From Xenoacremonium recifei (Eukaryota > Ascomycota > Sordariomycetes > Hypocreales > Nectriaceae): a stretch of DNA of 64,000 nucleotides. The notes under the pieces are model-generated. The model did not search any database and was not told where the DNA came from. It worked only from the letters and a program-made list of their open reading frames with translations. The number at the start of each line of letters is the position of its first letter. The first letter of the stretch is position 1. This document shows positions 1 through 11,526 of this stretch, in pieces. A program made the translations under genes and the position numbers. Location of the stretch: positions 62,001 through 126,000 of the forward strand of contig WOFQ01000008.1 of assembly GCA_012184525.1 (NCBI GenBank). The letters run 5' to 3'.

Positions 1-51
1 AAAAACGAGAGAGAAAAAGCAACGCCAGAACTGACTCGTGTGCCATCACAG

Positions 52-795
52 CTACCGCTTCAAGCTCCCCAAGCCCACCGCCATCCTTGGTCTTCCCATC
101 GGTCAGCACATCTCCATTGGCGCCCCGATTGTCCAGCCCGATGGCACCACCAAGGAGATTGTGCGCTCCTACACGCCCATCTCTGGCGACCACCAGCCCG
201 GCTACTTCGACGTGCTCATCAAGTCCTACCCCCAGGGCAACATCTCCAAGCACATGGCCTCCCTCATGGTTGGCCAGAACATCCGCGTCCGCGGTCCCAA
301 GGGTGCTTTCGTCTACACTCCCAACATGGTTCGACACTTTGGTATGATCGCTGGTGGCACTGGCATTACTCCCATGCTGCAGGTCATCCGCGCCATTGTC
401 CGAGGCCGTGCCGACGGTGACAAGACCGAGGCTGACCTGATCTTCGCCAACGTCACTCCTCAGGACATCCTCCTCAAGGAGGACCTCGATGCTCTTACCA
501 AGGAGGACGCTGGTATCCGCGTGCACTACGTCCTCGACAAGCCCCCGGAGGGCTGGACTGGTGGCGTTGGCTATGTTACCGCCGACATGATCACCGTATG
601 TGTGCGCAGCTCGTTGCAAGAACATTTGAAGCTAACTTTCTGCAGAAATACCTCCCCAAGCCTGCCGATGATGTCAAGATCCTCCTTTGTGGTCCTCCTC
701 CCATGATCAGTGGCCTGAAGAAGGCCACCGAGAGCCTGGGCTTCAAGAAGGCCCGCCCCGTCAGCAAGCTCGAGGACCAGGTCTTCGCTTTCTAA
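52..795 (+). CDS. CBR1: NADH-cytochrome b5 reductase, 3' part
   Basis: C-terminal part of a flavoprotein that passes electrons from NADH to cytochrome b5 (sterol and fatty-acid desaturation) at the ER or outer mitochondrial membrane. Visible in order: the FAD-binding RSYTPIS motif, the YPQGNISKHM segment, the NADH-binding IAGGTGITPM loop, and CGPPPM near the C-terminus, ending in the usual aromatic residue. A polypyrimidine stretch and CAG at 49-51, with a CTGAC-like branch point before it, look like the 3' end of an intron, so the N-terminal exon(s) with the membrane anchor lie outside the window. One 50-nt intron at 596-645 has branch point GCTAAC and joins ITKYLPKP in frame; stop at 793-795. 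The family is certain. CBR1 rather than its mitochondrial relative MCR1 is likely but the distinguishing N-terminus is missing. Confidence 0.93.
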
Positions 796-1163
796 GCTGT
801 TGGAGTCGTTGTCGCTCAGACCCGAGCTCACCATCTTCTAAGTTGCTCAAAAATCTACGATAAACGAAAAGGAGTGAATCTTGAGTCATCTTGACAGGTG
901 TTTAGACCATGTAAGACAAGACTAAGATGTAGAGGACGTAGACATGACAGGCGTCTAGCAAGAAGACACTGCATTATATTAGACCTCACAAAGAGGTGCG
1001 GTATCAGGTGTAGACAACCTGGTGACAATACAAATCTTGCAAATCACGCTTCCATTTTGTCCCCCCTAGTTCCTGTGAAAAATCTAAATACTCAGCAGTA
1101 AATAGTACAACCCCCTGACACTGCTTATCAAAACACTGCGAGATATGTGCCCTATGCGAGCCC
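796..1163. other. Convergent 3' intergenic region
   Basis: 3' flanks of the b5 reductase and CTR9 genes. AT-richer than the genes; no convincing ORF or RNA gene seen. Confidence 0.6.
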
Positions 1164-4100
1164 TCACTCATCGTCGTCGTCAGCAGCATCAGCCATACTG
1201 GTGTCTGCGGCTGCACGATCATCTCCGGATAGACTGTCTCTGCGCGCCGGCTCCTCATCCTCGTCTTCCTCATCGCTCTCGACGACCCGACCCCTGCGTC
1301 GCTTGTGCTGCTGCCGCGGGGCTGCCTCTTCGTCCTCATCGTCATCTCCCGCCCTGTCAGCCGCGTCGTCGACTTCCATACGGTCGTCGTCGTCGTCATC
1401 ATCGAGGGCCTTTTCGTCGGCCTCTGAAAGGGGCGTCTCCTCCCTGTCCATGTCCCGCTCGGCGCGCTCCAGCGCGTCGTCTGCGTCGTCCTCCTCGTCG
1501 CTGTCGACGACAATCTCAGCGGACTTGAATTTGGCCGATTCTCGCTTGGTGAGACGGCGACGCTTCTTGGTGTGCGTCTCCTCTCCGGAGTCGTTCTCAT
1601 CCCGCTCAGTCTTCTTCTTCTTGGATGTCCTCTTGGGCTTGGGTTCGCCGGGGGCACGAGGAGCGGGCTTGCGCTTTCGCTTGACCTTTTCACCGGTTTC
1701 ACTATCCGTGGTCATCTCTGCATCTATGCGGGCACGTTCCTCTTCGGCTCGCTGCTCCGTAAGCAGACGATCCCGAGCGGCGATTGCTTCGCGCTCCTTC
1801 TTGATCTTCTCCTGTCGCTGGCGCTCCTCATCGAGAACCTTCTGGCGCTGCTCCTCACGACGCTTCAGCTCAGCTTCTCTTTGCTGCTTGGCAGCCTGGA
1901 TCTTCTCCTTGTTCTTCTCTTCCCATTCCTTCTGCTTTCCAATGGCTCTCTCCAGTTGCTTTCGCAGCGTATTTCGGGCCATGTTGGCACGCTGTTCAAC
2001 ATCATGCTTAGGATAGGGGGTTTGCGGGTGCGCAGCAATCTCGTCCAATGAAGTGATGGCGGCTTCAAGACCTTCGGCTGCCTTCTCCAACTGTTCCGCT
2101 GTGCGTTTGTTGTCCGGTAGCGCCTGGATGGTCGTAACGAGCTGGATTTGCACGAACGCGACGTTGAACTTGTAATGCACCTGATCAGGGGCAACTTCGA
2201 GTGCCTGGTGTTTTGGTTAGCCTTCGAGTTCCTTAACAGTCGACCTCATATTTACCTTCTGAGCGCATTCTAGAGACTTGTTATAAGCCTCAATGTCGCG
2301 CTCTGCTCGTCCACGGTTCAACCACGTTCGACCAAGACATGCCAGGATGACGGGGTCATTGGCCTTTCCATCCTTCGTCAAGGCAATCTCGTAATGCTCG
2401 ATAGCTTTCGAGTACTGACGCAGCTCTGCATAAATGTGCCCCATGTTCACATAGAGATGTGAGTCTCGAACCGTGTCCCGGACCTTGTTGAAGATTCCGA
2501 GAGCAGTTTTGTAGTCCTTCTTGTCTTCAACCAGAGCAATCGCAATACCCTGGGCAGCATAGGCATTCTTTGGGTCGAGGGACAATGCCTTCTCGAAGAA
2601 CTCCACGGCCTTGGCATAAGTCGCGCTTCGCTTCATTTTGTCGGACTCGGACTCGCGGCGCATCTCGCGAGCCTGGATGAGGTACAGGTTGCCCATTCCG
2701 ACCAGAGCGTACCTGTCGTGCTTGTCGTAGTTTTGTAGAGTGTGTTTATAATGTCGGAACTCGGGGTCCTCCGTGACATTGGCGGGGCGTTTTCGTGAGT
2801 GCACCTTGCCCAGATACCAGCCATAGAGTGCCCGAACCTCAAGATCGCTCGTGTTCTCTTGGTACAGCTTGGCAACTGCATCCGGTCCCTCCTTGTTGGG
2901 GTTCCTTCGCAGTTTGATATAGGCGAGTCTGGCTCGGGCGTCCGTGTAATCATCGTGCCGGGCGAGGAGACCCTCATAGACCTCAACCGCCTTGTCTGTG
3001 AGCCCTCTAGACTCATAACTTCGACCAAGGTTGAAACTAATAGTAGAAACCAGGGCATCCGTGTCCATGTCAGGATCCTTTTCGCCAATCTTCATGCAGG
3101 CTCCCAACGCTGCCTCAAACATTTCGCTAGCAAGATCGTGTTTTTCGGCCTGGGAGTGGAAACAACCGATGTTGTTGAGCAACTGCGGCGGTAGGAACTT
3201 TCGGAGAGATCCTCGAATCTCTGCCTCATCCGTGACGCCCTCCGGATGCTCAGAAGAAGGGACCTGATCCAACTCCAACTGCTCGACCTGCTGCAGACAC
3301 TGCAGAGCCTTTTCGGGAAAATCGGTTTCGTATAGCCGAGCTAGGTTCAGAAGGACCGACGCATCAGGCGCAAGATTCTTCTTTGGGTCCTTCCAGGCGC
3401 TACGAACTCCTTCGAGTAGAGCCGTGGCCTTCTTCATCTCGGCAGACTTGTCCTCCTTGATATCGCTGTACTGACTGGCGAAAATCTCCTCCGCATACAG
3501 TGTGCCGAGGAGGATCATGGCCTCGTGATTCTTGGACTGTTGAATCATCTTCTCTAATCTGAGTTTCGCCTCGCCCAGATCGTTCTTCAAAACTGAAAGT
3601 TGAGCAACACCAAACTTAGCGGGCAGGTAGCCAGTTTCAGTGCCACCTCGAGCATCATCTGCTCGACGATAGTAGTCACTGGCTTTGTCCGTATCACCGT
3701 TATAGTGAGCTTTCCGTGCGAGAAGATACCAGCCATCGCTGGCAATGGCGTTGACGTCCGTATACTGAATAGCCTTGTGGGCAAGCTTGTCTGCATTATC
3801 CCAGGCCTTTCGAGACAGGAAGTAACCCGCAAAGGTAGAGCAAGTCAGGGGAAGACCCTTGTCCAACTTGAACGATTTTTGAGTGTACTCGGTCATAGCC
3901 TTCTTGTAGAGCTTCAAGAATTCATCACTGTTGACGGGGACGTGTCCGCTCGCATCCAGATAGTACAGGCCGAGAAGGATGTTGGCGACCTTCGAGTCGG
4001 GGTTGATTTCGAGACATCGCTCCCAGGCCATCTTAGCATCTTCCTTGAACCCCAACTGCCAGAAACAACACCCAATCCCGATGCGAGGGTCCGGGTCCAC

Positions 4101-4856
4101 TAGTTCAGGTGCCTTTTGAAGGACATCTTGGTAGATGCTCAAAGACTCGGGGTATTTATGCATTGAGAAGAGCGCCCGCGCCTTACCCATCAGTGCCAGC
4201 ATGTTCTTGCCTTGAGAGACTCGCAGCGCATCGTCAAAAGACTTGACAGCTGTCTTCAAAAGCTCCTGCTTCTCCGATCCAACGCTGCCGGTGCTTTTCG
4301 AGGGAACCTGTAGCGATGCTCTGAGAAGCAGCAAGACTCCACGCGCAAGAAAGATGGGCGGGAACGACGGGTTGAGTCGCGCGGCATCGTTGAGTGATGA
4401 AGTCGCCAGCTGAAGGTAGTATTCCTTTGTCTTGGCTTCTGACACCCGCGTGCCTTCGGGGGCAACACGAGGGGCTTCTCTGCTCTTCCATAGATACATC
4501 CAGCACAGACAACAAATCATGCTGACCTTATCTCGAGGATTCGTGCTGTTGCCCTGGATCGCGCTTCCACCGCGGAGGAGCATCTCGATGGCATGGTCAA
4601 TCTTGTGTTGCTTTGCGTAGGCGAGAGCGACAGTCATCCAGTACGTCTTGGCGGCGCGCTCGTTCTCGAACAGCGTACACAGCTCGGTCGGATCGTCGAC
4701 AAGATCTTCGAGGTCGATTTCGACGGCCTCGTCCTCCTGGTCGCCTTGCACGGGAATATCAATCGCGGAGGGGATGTCGGTAAATCGGAGGCTCGTTGGC
4801 GCATCAGGATGGCCATTGGTGACGCCGTTTGCGGCGCCGTTCGCGACAGTCGCCAT
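1164..4856 (-). CDS. CTR9: Paf1 complex subunit Ctr9 (TPR protein)
   Basis: Scaffold subunit of the Paf1 complex, which travels with RNA polymerase II and supports H2B ubiquitination and H3K4/K36 methylation. Model: 4856-2256 joined to 2204-1164, phase 0, giving about 1213 aa. The 51-nt intron (2205-2255) has donor GTAAAT, branch GGCTAAC and acceptor CAG. The first ~830 residues are tandem tetratricopeptide repeats (for example a repeat around AIEHYEIALTKDGKANDPVI). A long charged coiled coil follows (KRREEQRQKVLDEERQRQEK), then a basic/acidic tail with KKRRRLTKRE and long Asp/Glu runs ending in DDDDE. The start is the first ATG of an open frame, preceded by a plausible promoter. Length and architecture match fungal Ctr9/Tpr1. 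Confidence 0.95.
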
Positions 4857-5961
4857 GATGATTCAGGAGGTATGTTGAGAGGCGGGATATTCGTAGTGGC
4901 GTGGGCAGAGGAGGAGAGGATGCTCTGAAGGGTGCGGACGGGAAACGCGTCTTGTCCAGCACTTCGGAATGCGCCTCAAGCGGGCTGAGGAGCAGCTCGT
5001 CCGGTGACTCAGAATCCAAGGAGCATAATCGAAGCGCAGAGGCCCCAGAAAGCGAGTGGCGGGATGGAAGCAGATGAGGACCGCTGCTCGGGGTTGCTTC
5101 TGAAGTTGAAGATGAAGATGGTCTGAATGGAGTCGTAAATTTCAGGTTGCTGGCAGCTGCTGAGGCTGGCTGGACCTCACATTGGCCCTGGAGCGCTAGA
5201 AGTGGTCCGAGCTTCCCTGAACTGCGCTTTCTGATTGGCCACTGGCTTACAGGGGCGTCTCAGCCTGGAATCCACTCTCAGCCGCCTTGCATTCTGACGG
5301 GAACTTCACTCACTCTTTCCTCAGTAAGTGGTCATTTTTCATCCATCTGACTCAATATCTCTGTCATCTTCTGAGAATATCTGGAGGGAGTAAGTGAAAT
5401 TATCTGGCTAGGCGCTTTTGAGACCACGTTGCCATTAATACTAACCCCCTTGGACTGTCGAGCCTAAGGTAGGTTCAAAAGTCAGAGTCATAATAACACC
5501 AACCGCTCTATCCTGCCATGCCGTGGATTTTCTCCCACGCCTGTGTCGCATCTGTAGCAGACTTATTCCATACTTGCCTTATATCTCCCTGGACTTATGC
5601 GTATTTCAGGCACTTTGCCTCCTGTAGGAGGTCGAGCTTAGGTGTGAATGCAAGGTACCTGTGCACTTCCCAACCCCCGCCGTGACCGGCAGCCTGGTGA
5701 AATTCATCTCAGAGGGAAAGAGCCATCTCGTCCAAGTTTGCAGCCCATATCATCAGAAGCAAACATTTTATTCTCGACCCCACTCCTTCCAACCCATTCT
5801 CTTCATTCTCCAATTTCACCTCTTCGTTTTCGCTCAACGCCAAGGTTGTTCTCTGGAATATATCGCCGATACCCAGAATCGAGAGCCAAACAAGCACCTC
5901 CTGCAGTCGTCTTTCTCCATATCCGGCAATCAATCGGGGCTTCAAGCCTCTATCAAGAGCA
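4857..5961. other. Divergent promoter region, CTR9 / membrane protein
   Basis: About 1.1 kb between divergent starts. Short ORFs at 5648-6053 lie just upstream of the next gene and overlap one another; they have no recognisable domain and are best read as leader sequence. No repeats or RNA genes seen. Confidence 0.5.
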
Positions 5962-7453
5962 ATGCCGCCGTTGCAAAGGATTCATTATCGCTCTTCCATC
6001 ATCCCCCGCATTCACGAAACATGCAGATCGTGGAACTGTTTGACGAAGGCTGAGCAGTTTGGAATCATCTTCAGTATTGTTGTAACATCGGTCGTTCTTT
6101 TACTTGCATACATGTACTATCTAGGCAGGCTCACCGAATCTCATCAGGAGCGCGCTGCAAAATCTCGACGTCGCCGCAACGAAAGAAGAGCGAGGAGACA
6201 GAGGAGCATCATGCACCCGATGCTTCCTCTTGGACACTCACCTGCCGTTCACCCATGGTCTACCTTTCCGCCAATGGTCTACTCGCCAATCTCATATAAT
6301 CCAACGGGGCAAGCCTTTCTTCGGTGTCCCCCTCAAGTGCCTCCGATGTTCCAGCCTCATCCTCCCATGGTGCCAGGGCACTTACCTCAACAGCCAGTCC
6401 CGCTCGCATATCCGGTTTATCAAGCTCAGGGACCACCTATGCGTCACAATGTGGAACCAAATCACTCAAGACGAAGACGGCGGAGTTCCGATAGGAACAA
6501 CAGCCCATCTAGCTCTGGGTCCAGCCGCTCATCCTGGTCTGGGTTACCTCCACGGCAGCCTACCTGGCGGCAGCAGCTAGGTCGAGTGTTCGGACTTCCA
6601 CTCGGAAGGGCATCTACAATAGCAGGCTCCTCAGTCCCTGGAACCCCTACAGCTTCCCGATCTCCGTCCAGGGGCAGGCACCGTGAGGCTAGAAGAACAA
6701 GATCCTCCAGACGAAACTCGGCAGCTTCTCGTCGGAGCTCGCAGAGAAGACGCTCCTATGATAGGCACACACCAACGCCTCCAAGGTCAAACCAACAATC
6801 TGCAAGATTTAATCTCTTTCAGGTCAATGAGAGAGTTCAGTCACCACAAACGGACGTTGCCACAGTTCACAGTGATGATTATCAGCCAGTTCCGACACAC
6901 TTTATAGTTGACTATCGATCCAACCACCCGTCGCACGTTCCAAGGCCCACTGATCCTACCGCTCATATCGGAGAGACTGAACATATCACGGAATATGATG
7001 ACACGCCGAATAGCGATGTCCATTCAGACGATGTACACTCTCTGCCCACGGTCTCGTCTCTACGGTCGGAATTCAGTCCGGATCTCACACCATCGCTTCC
7101 AGAAACCTGCAGACTCGAAGGAAATCATATTCACGGCCACTTAGGTCAGAACCAACAACCTATTTCCACCGACAATCTGTGGGATAACCCCCTACGCCTG
7201 TAAGCCTGTCAGGTACGTTTCACTCGTTGACAGCCGGCCGACCTCATGATCGAATAGGCACGAATGGCGACCGAGCTTCAGTCAGCTCGAAGGCGTCATG
7301 CCAGGTAGGAAGAGGGAAAGACTGCTTCTCACGTCTTTACGCGGTCTCGGGCGAGTTGCATTCGGGCCAGGGTCTCATCGATCCCAGACGAACTCAATAC
7401 GGCGAAGAGGAACCAGAAAGCACAGCATCAACGAATGTCGTCGGATGATGTAG
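5962..7453 (+). CDS. Unrecognised Ser/Arg-rich single-pass membrane protein
   Basis: I do not recognise this protein. From ATG 5962 it shows one clear transmembrane segment near residues 33-52 (FGIIFSIVVTSVVLLLAYMY), then a basic RRRRNERRARRQR stop-transfer block, a Pro-rich stretch (about 75-155), and a long Ser/Arg-rich region with SRSPSRGRHREARRTRSSRR. The frame stops at 7203. A strong donor (CT|GTAAGC) overlaps that stop, and a 58-nt intron (7200-7257, ending AATAG) would extend the frame to 7453, giving about 477 aa instead of 413. The tail added by splicing is also Arg-rich (RKRERLLL, RRRGTRKHS), which favours the spliced form. The start is uncertain because upstream ATGs exist in other frames. 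Probably a low-complexity membrane protein of filamentous fungi. Confidence 0.5.
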
Positions 7454-7750
7454 GAAACAATGTGAGACACACCAGTTCAACTGTTGTAGTCAATCATAGT
7501 GATAGATCTCTGACTCGAAACGCTGTGACACAGACGACGTATCAATCTGAGCGAGAGGAACTCTGACGAAGGAGAGTCCAAGCCAACACCACCTCTAGCA
7601 ATACACCAAGGGGGAGGCACATATAGCTGAGGTTGGGACAGGGCCTGAGCACCTGCAAAGAGAATGTTGATGAGATGGAAAGCCAAGTGACGGAAAATCT
7701 GGGGGATTATATGCATGAAAATGATGCAATGAAATCAACCTAGATCTTGC

Positions 7751-10700
7751 CTATTGCATCTTCTCCCTTGCCTTTTCTATACGCGCAAGCTCCCTGTCTA
7801 TCCTCTTGAAACTCCAACTCTGCCAGAAGGAGGGATCTAAGAACTCGTATTAGTTATGTCCGCACGGAGGCATTCTGCATGGACTGACAGAGAAATGGTC
7901 TTAGATCTAGAACTAGTAAGCATTATGTAGTTAAGTTGTGCAATATTCACGGCTTACCGAATCGATTGTCGTCAGGTGAGTAATCGTTACTAGACCAGAT
8001 TATTTAGCTCATACCAGGCTAAGTGGGAGAGATGTCAAAAAGGTACCAATGTAAAGCCGGAGTGAGGGTGGTGGCCTTATGACGCGTGATCGCGCTGTTA
8101 CCCGGTTAGCTGGGTTTAAAAGTTAATGCCAGTTAGAAGTTCAAGAGATGGCTCACTATTTATCAAAGAAGAATTTAACTTTCTGTGCGATTTCTGCAGG
8201 TTCAAGGCAAGGGTTCTGATCGTCTGGTCCCTTCTCCCGATCCTTTCCCCAGACGTGAACGAGATGCTGCCACATTGACAAGGGTCCCATCTTCCTCTCC
8301 TTTCGAAGACGCCCTGTTTTGATTAGAAGACTTTCATGAGCCGGAAGAATTATGGGGTTCATACCGAAGGCAGTCAACTCGGCGTATGTAATTCCCATAT
8401 CTGCTTCATCTGACTGAGTATAATCCTCCGTCACAGGCTCTAATTCCGCAGTGGGAGTAGCAGTGAGAAAGTCTTCGAGACATGGCATTTTGAACTCGAC
8501 TTTGGCCCACGCAAGGTATCCCCTTAGAGCAGCCTTGTCGATAGAGCCAATCGGATTAATATCTGCTGAAGAACAATCGTACTTGGTCATGTAGCCTCGA
8601 AGTGCTGATAGATAATCAGTTATGTCCTCGTTATCAACTCATGGCTAATGTGCCTACCCTCGCCAACGTTGGCGCTGCCAAGAACCAGCAGGCCGCCGGC
8701 CAAGTTACGGGTCTTTGGAAGGATCTGGGCAAACTCATACGCGGTCTAGAGATGTGTTAGCCGCAGGATTGCCCAGTGTCATGGGTTTACAGTGACGTAC
8801 CACCATCCGTGTGCGTGCTTGAATGTTCTGCAACATGAGATTCTCGGCTTCTGAGCCCCCTTCTACTTTGAACTTGGCATCCAATCCGAGCGAGCTTTTG
8901 ACGAGCTCTTTCTGCGCATGGTACACCGAGTCGATATCAAGATTAATGTGGTAGCTTCCTATAGCCTCAGATAAGTCCTTAGCACGTTGACGAGTCTCGT
9001 GGGAGCTCTGCTTTGACATTCCCATGTAAACTGTGTGTAGGACACGATTACATAATTCCTGAGGGCTTCGGGGAAGAGGATTGTCGCCGAATAAACGTTT
9101 CACAGTAGTGATCACCGACTGATTTCCATCCTTGATGGCAGAGATGACAAGCCGGCACATCGAAAAGACAGAGACGGCTGACAAGAAGTTGTTAGTGAAA
9201 TACTTAGTTGGCTAGAAAGCATAGAGCAGGTGCTTCACTAACTTGTTGAACAGGAGTCCAGACCACCTGACAGAGGGGCAAGACTATGAATGCGGTTAGT
9301 CAACGAGAACTTCATGTCACGAATACCATGAGATTTCAAGGACTTACAATCCTGCAGATTTACTCCTTGCCATATAATCCCAAAGGTAACAACCAGTGCA
9401 CTATGCATAAGTTAGCAGTCGAGCTCAGGGTGTTAGTCGACAGGGACTATACAAGTGCGATTTCCTCGTCGGCCGAAAAGAACTTTGGATCCCGAGGTAG
9501 AGTCGGTCGGCGATGAAGGTTGTAGTTATCCTCGTCAGGGCTAAGCTCAAACGGCGTCTGTATCCTGTAGTACTTCCGAGTGTTCATCGCTGCTTGCATC
9601 CCCCGGGATATACTCGAACGATAGGCCCGGACCTCTTCAAGATCAACAGTGGCAGTGACAACATCGACCTCATTTAGCGAAAACTGGGGGCTTTGCGCGA
9701 GGACCTGGCCATTGCAGAAGATCATAGCACACCCATCAAAATATAGCCTGTCGCCGTCGCCGCCTATACAGATTAACTATTAGGAACGGATACGAGAAAG
9801 TGCCTCGCAAGATAGGGGAACAAGCCTGAAACGTTTGAATACATATATACACCTCCGCACTTCCGCGTAGCTTCCCCGATGAGCTTTATCCTGGTGTCTA
9901 GTTTCTGCAAGCTGAAGTGACTAGCAGAACTATTGGTGATTATTTCAACGCCGTCCAAGGTCATTGGAATATCTAGGTAAACCTGTCAGAATGAATCTCC
10001 GTGGCATGCTAGCAGTTGTATACATACGAGGTGCGTCCGGCGACCACATCTCCTCGCAAGTTTCAGCTCCAAAGCAGCTATCGGGTGTGCTAATGACGCA
10101 ATCTCCAAAGGGCACATGTGTGCTTCCTTGCAGTTTTTGTAGAAATTTTGGCAAGTGAAACTCTTCCCACTGTGTTGGCCGGAGCCAGGGAGTGAAGTAC
10201 CGCATCTCTCGGTAATCTAGATCATTAGTTTAGGCTGACTCAATGATTGCGACAACGAGATATTGGGGAACTGACTGCCGTCATTCGCTAAGTCTGCTCT
10301 GTTGTGAGTAATGCAACTCAGCCTAGCTTGTTCGAGATATGTTCTACTTACGCATTTTTGGACGGATAAAGAGAATCTTGCCATCAAGACAGACCACTCT
10401 GCAGTTGTAGTTTACATTGCGGTGGGTAACTGGAAGGCCAATATCCAGGAGGATGCCATTGCAGGTTTCATCTTCAAGGATCCGGGCCAGCATCTCCAAA
10501 GAATGGAGGTAAAGGTCGGGCTCGAGGAAGTGGTCATTGCATGAATAACCCGATATTTCCAATTCCTATTGAGTGGGAAATTTCAGTTATGAAATTTGAA
10601 AGCATGACGCCAAAAGAGCATACCGGTCCAACACGAAGTCTTGCACCAGCTGCTTTCGCCTGGCGAGTTGACTCAATAATCCTGTTCGTATTGCCCTTAC

Positions 10701-10809
10701 AAGCATCAGTCAGTCAGGCTTCGCTCGCACCCGATGAATAACCCAGTACCTCAAAATCAAGGGCCCATTGCCTGAGCGAGCAGGCCGCAACGGTGACGAG
10801 TCGACCCAT
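7751..10809 (-). CDS. QNS1: Glutamine-dependent NAD(+) synthetase, 17 exons
   Basis: Last step of NAD+ synthesis: deamido-NAD + glutamine + ATP to NAD+. Hand-spliced exons (minus strand, descending): 10809-10750, 10695-10624, 10565-10352, 10287-10276, 10216-10028, 9972-9826, 9763-9453, 9400-9348, 9283-9243, 9177-8801, 8745-8658, 8604-8365, 8313-8157, 8094-8047, 7989-7958, 7906-7889, 7836-7751. All phases agree, giving about 714 aa, the normal family length. The glutaminase triad is present: Glu45 (GPELEI), Lys114 (IRPKM), Cys173 (AETCEEM). The synthetase half carries the P-loop SGGLDS (358-363), LMLQNIQAR, KYDCSSADINPIGS, ATAELEP, RHKATTLTP and DNRFDLRPFLYPSFW. Oddities: 16 introns of 51-65 nt, a 12-nt exon, an apparent GC-AG intron (9764-9825), and SGGLDS and SANVGE where the family has SGGIDS and SANVDE. 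Composition is AT-richer than its neighbours. No disabling lesion is seen; it may be a divergent paralogue. Confidence 0.88.
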
Positions 10810-11526
10810 GACTACGGAGTTTGACGTTCGTTGTAGGTCTGGAGCGATTGCGGAGTGGTGTAAGTCGTCTATGTGTGAGGTGAGATCGATTGAATTATCT
10901 AGCTAGCTGTCTTTGGTGTGAGCGGATATGGATGTGGCTCTCACGTGACTTGCACGTGACTATGGTCCCGTGACACTATGGCTTCCTATCTTATCGCTCA
11001 CTTGTGTCAACCTGGCTAGCTTTTGGACAGCGAACTGCCTTATGTAATCTGCTGCACTAACAGTTCGGTGGCCCGTGCGCAAACAGCGTCATCGTCGTTC
11101 CCTGGCTGCTGAGCCTGAACCACTTCCGGCCGGAGCTCCATCGCCAATAGAAGAGCCACCAGCCTACCTTACCTTAGCCACCTCATCCAGCCCCCATCCG
11201 TCTCTCAGCCTATCCGCCGACACCGCCCGCGCCCCGACAGCTGTAAGCAACATACTTGATACCTGGAGAATGGCGACAAGCTGCCCAGCTTCAACCCGCG
11301 CATCCTGATCTTTCTGGCAGCTCATCCACGCGATACAACACACGCATAAACACTCCCCCGCCCCTCCCCCGCTCAGCCTCAAGCGATTCCTCGGCTCCGC
11401 TGGAGCTCCCTCACTGATCAGCCTTTCCGGACCCGACCTGACCAGGCGCCAGCTTTCCAGTGAGGCAGACACCCGGCGGCCATTGTTTGCGACGTGGTTT
11501 GCGACTTTGCGCAGACAACCGCCATC
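10810..11526. other. Divergent promoter, QNS1 / SNX41
   Basis: 717 bp between divergent start codons, carrying a CACGTGAC doublet (listed separately) and a CTTATC half site. Antisense ORFs here look non-coding. Confidence 0.55.
10942..10960. promoter_or_regulatory. Tandem CACGTGAC E-box pair
   Basis: Two exact CACGTGAC octamers at 10942-10949 and 10953-10960, start-to-start 11 bp (about one helical turn), with a third partial copy (CCGTGAC) about 20 bp downstream. CACGTG is the classic core for bHLH factors such as Cbf1-type proteins. Location upstream of NAD+ synthetase and SNX41 is seen directly; function is inferred. Confidence 0.45.

Noticed and set aside
1004..2051. Long plus- and minus-strand ORFs overlapping the CTR9 tail
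   Set aside because: They are shadows of the acidic/basic repeat-rich C-terminus (Ser- and Leu-rich translations of Asp/Glu/Lys codons).
8156..8590. NAD+ synthetase frame ending early, as if truncated
   Set aside because: A donor at 8151-8156 overlaps the stop, and four further small exons down to 7751 restore the conserved RHKATTLTP and DNRFDLRPFLYP ends, so the gene is complete.
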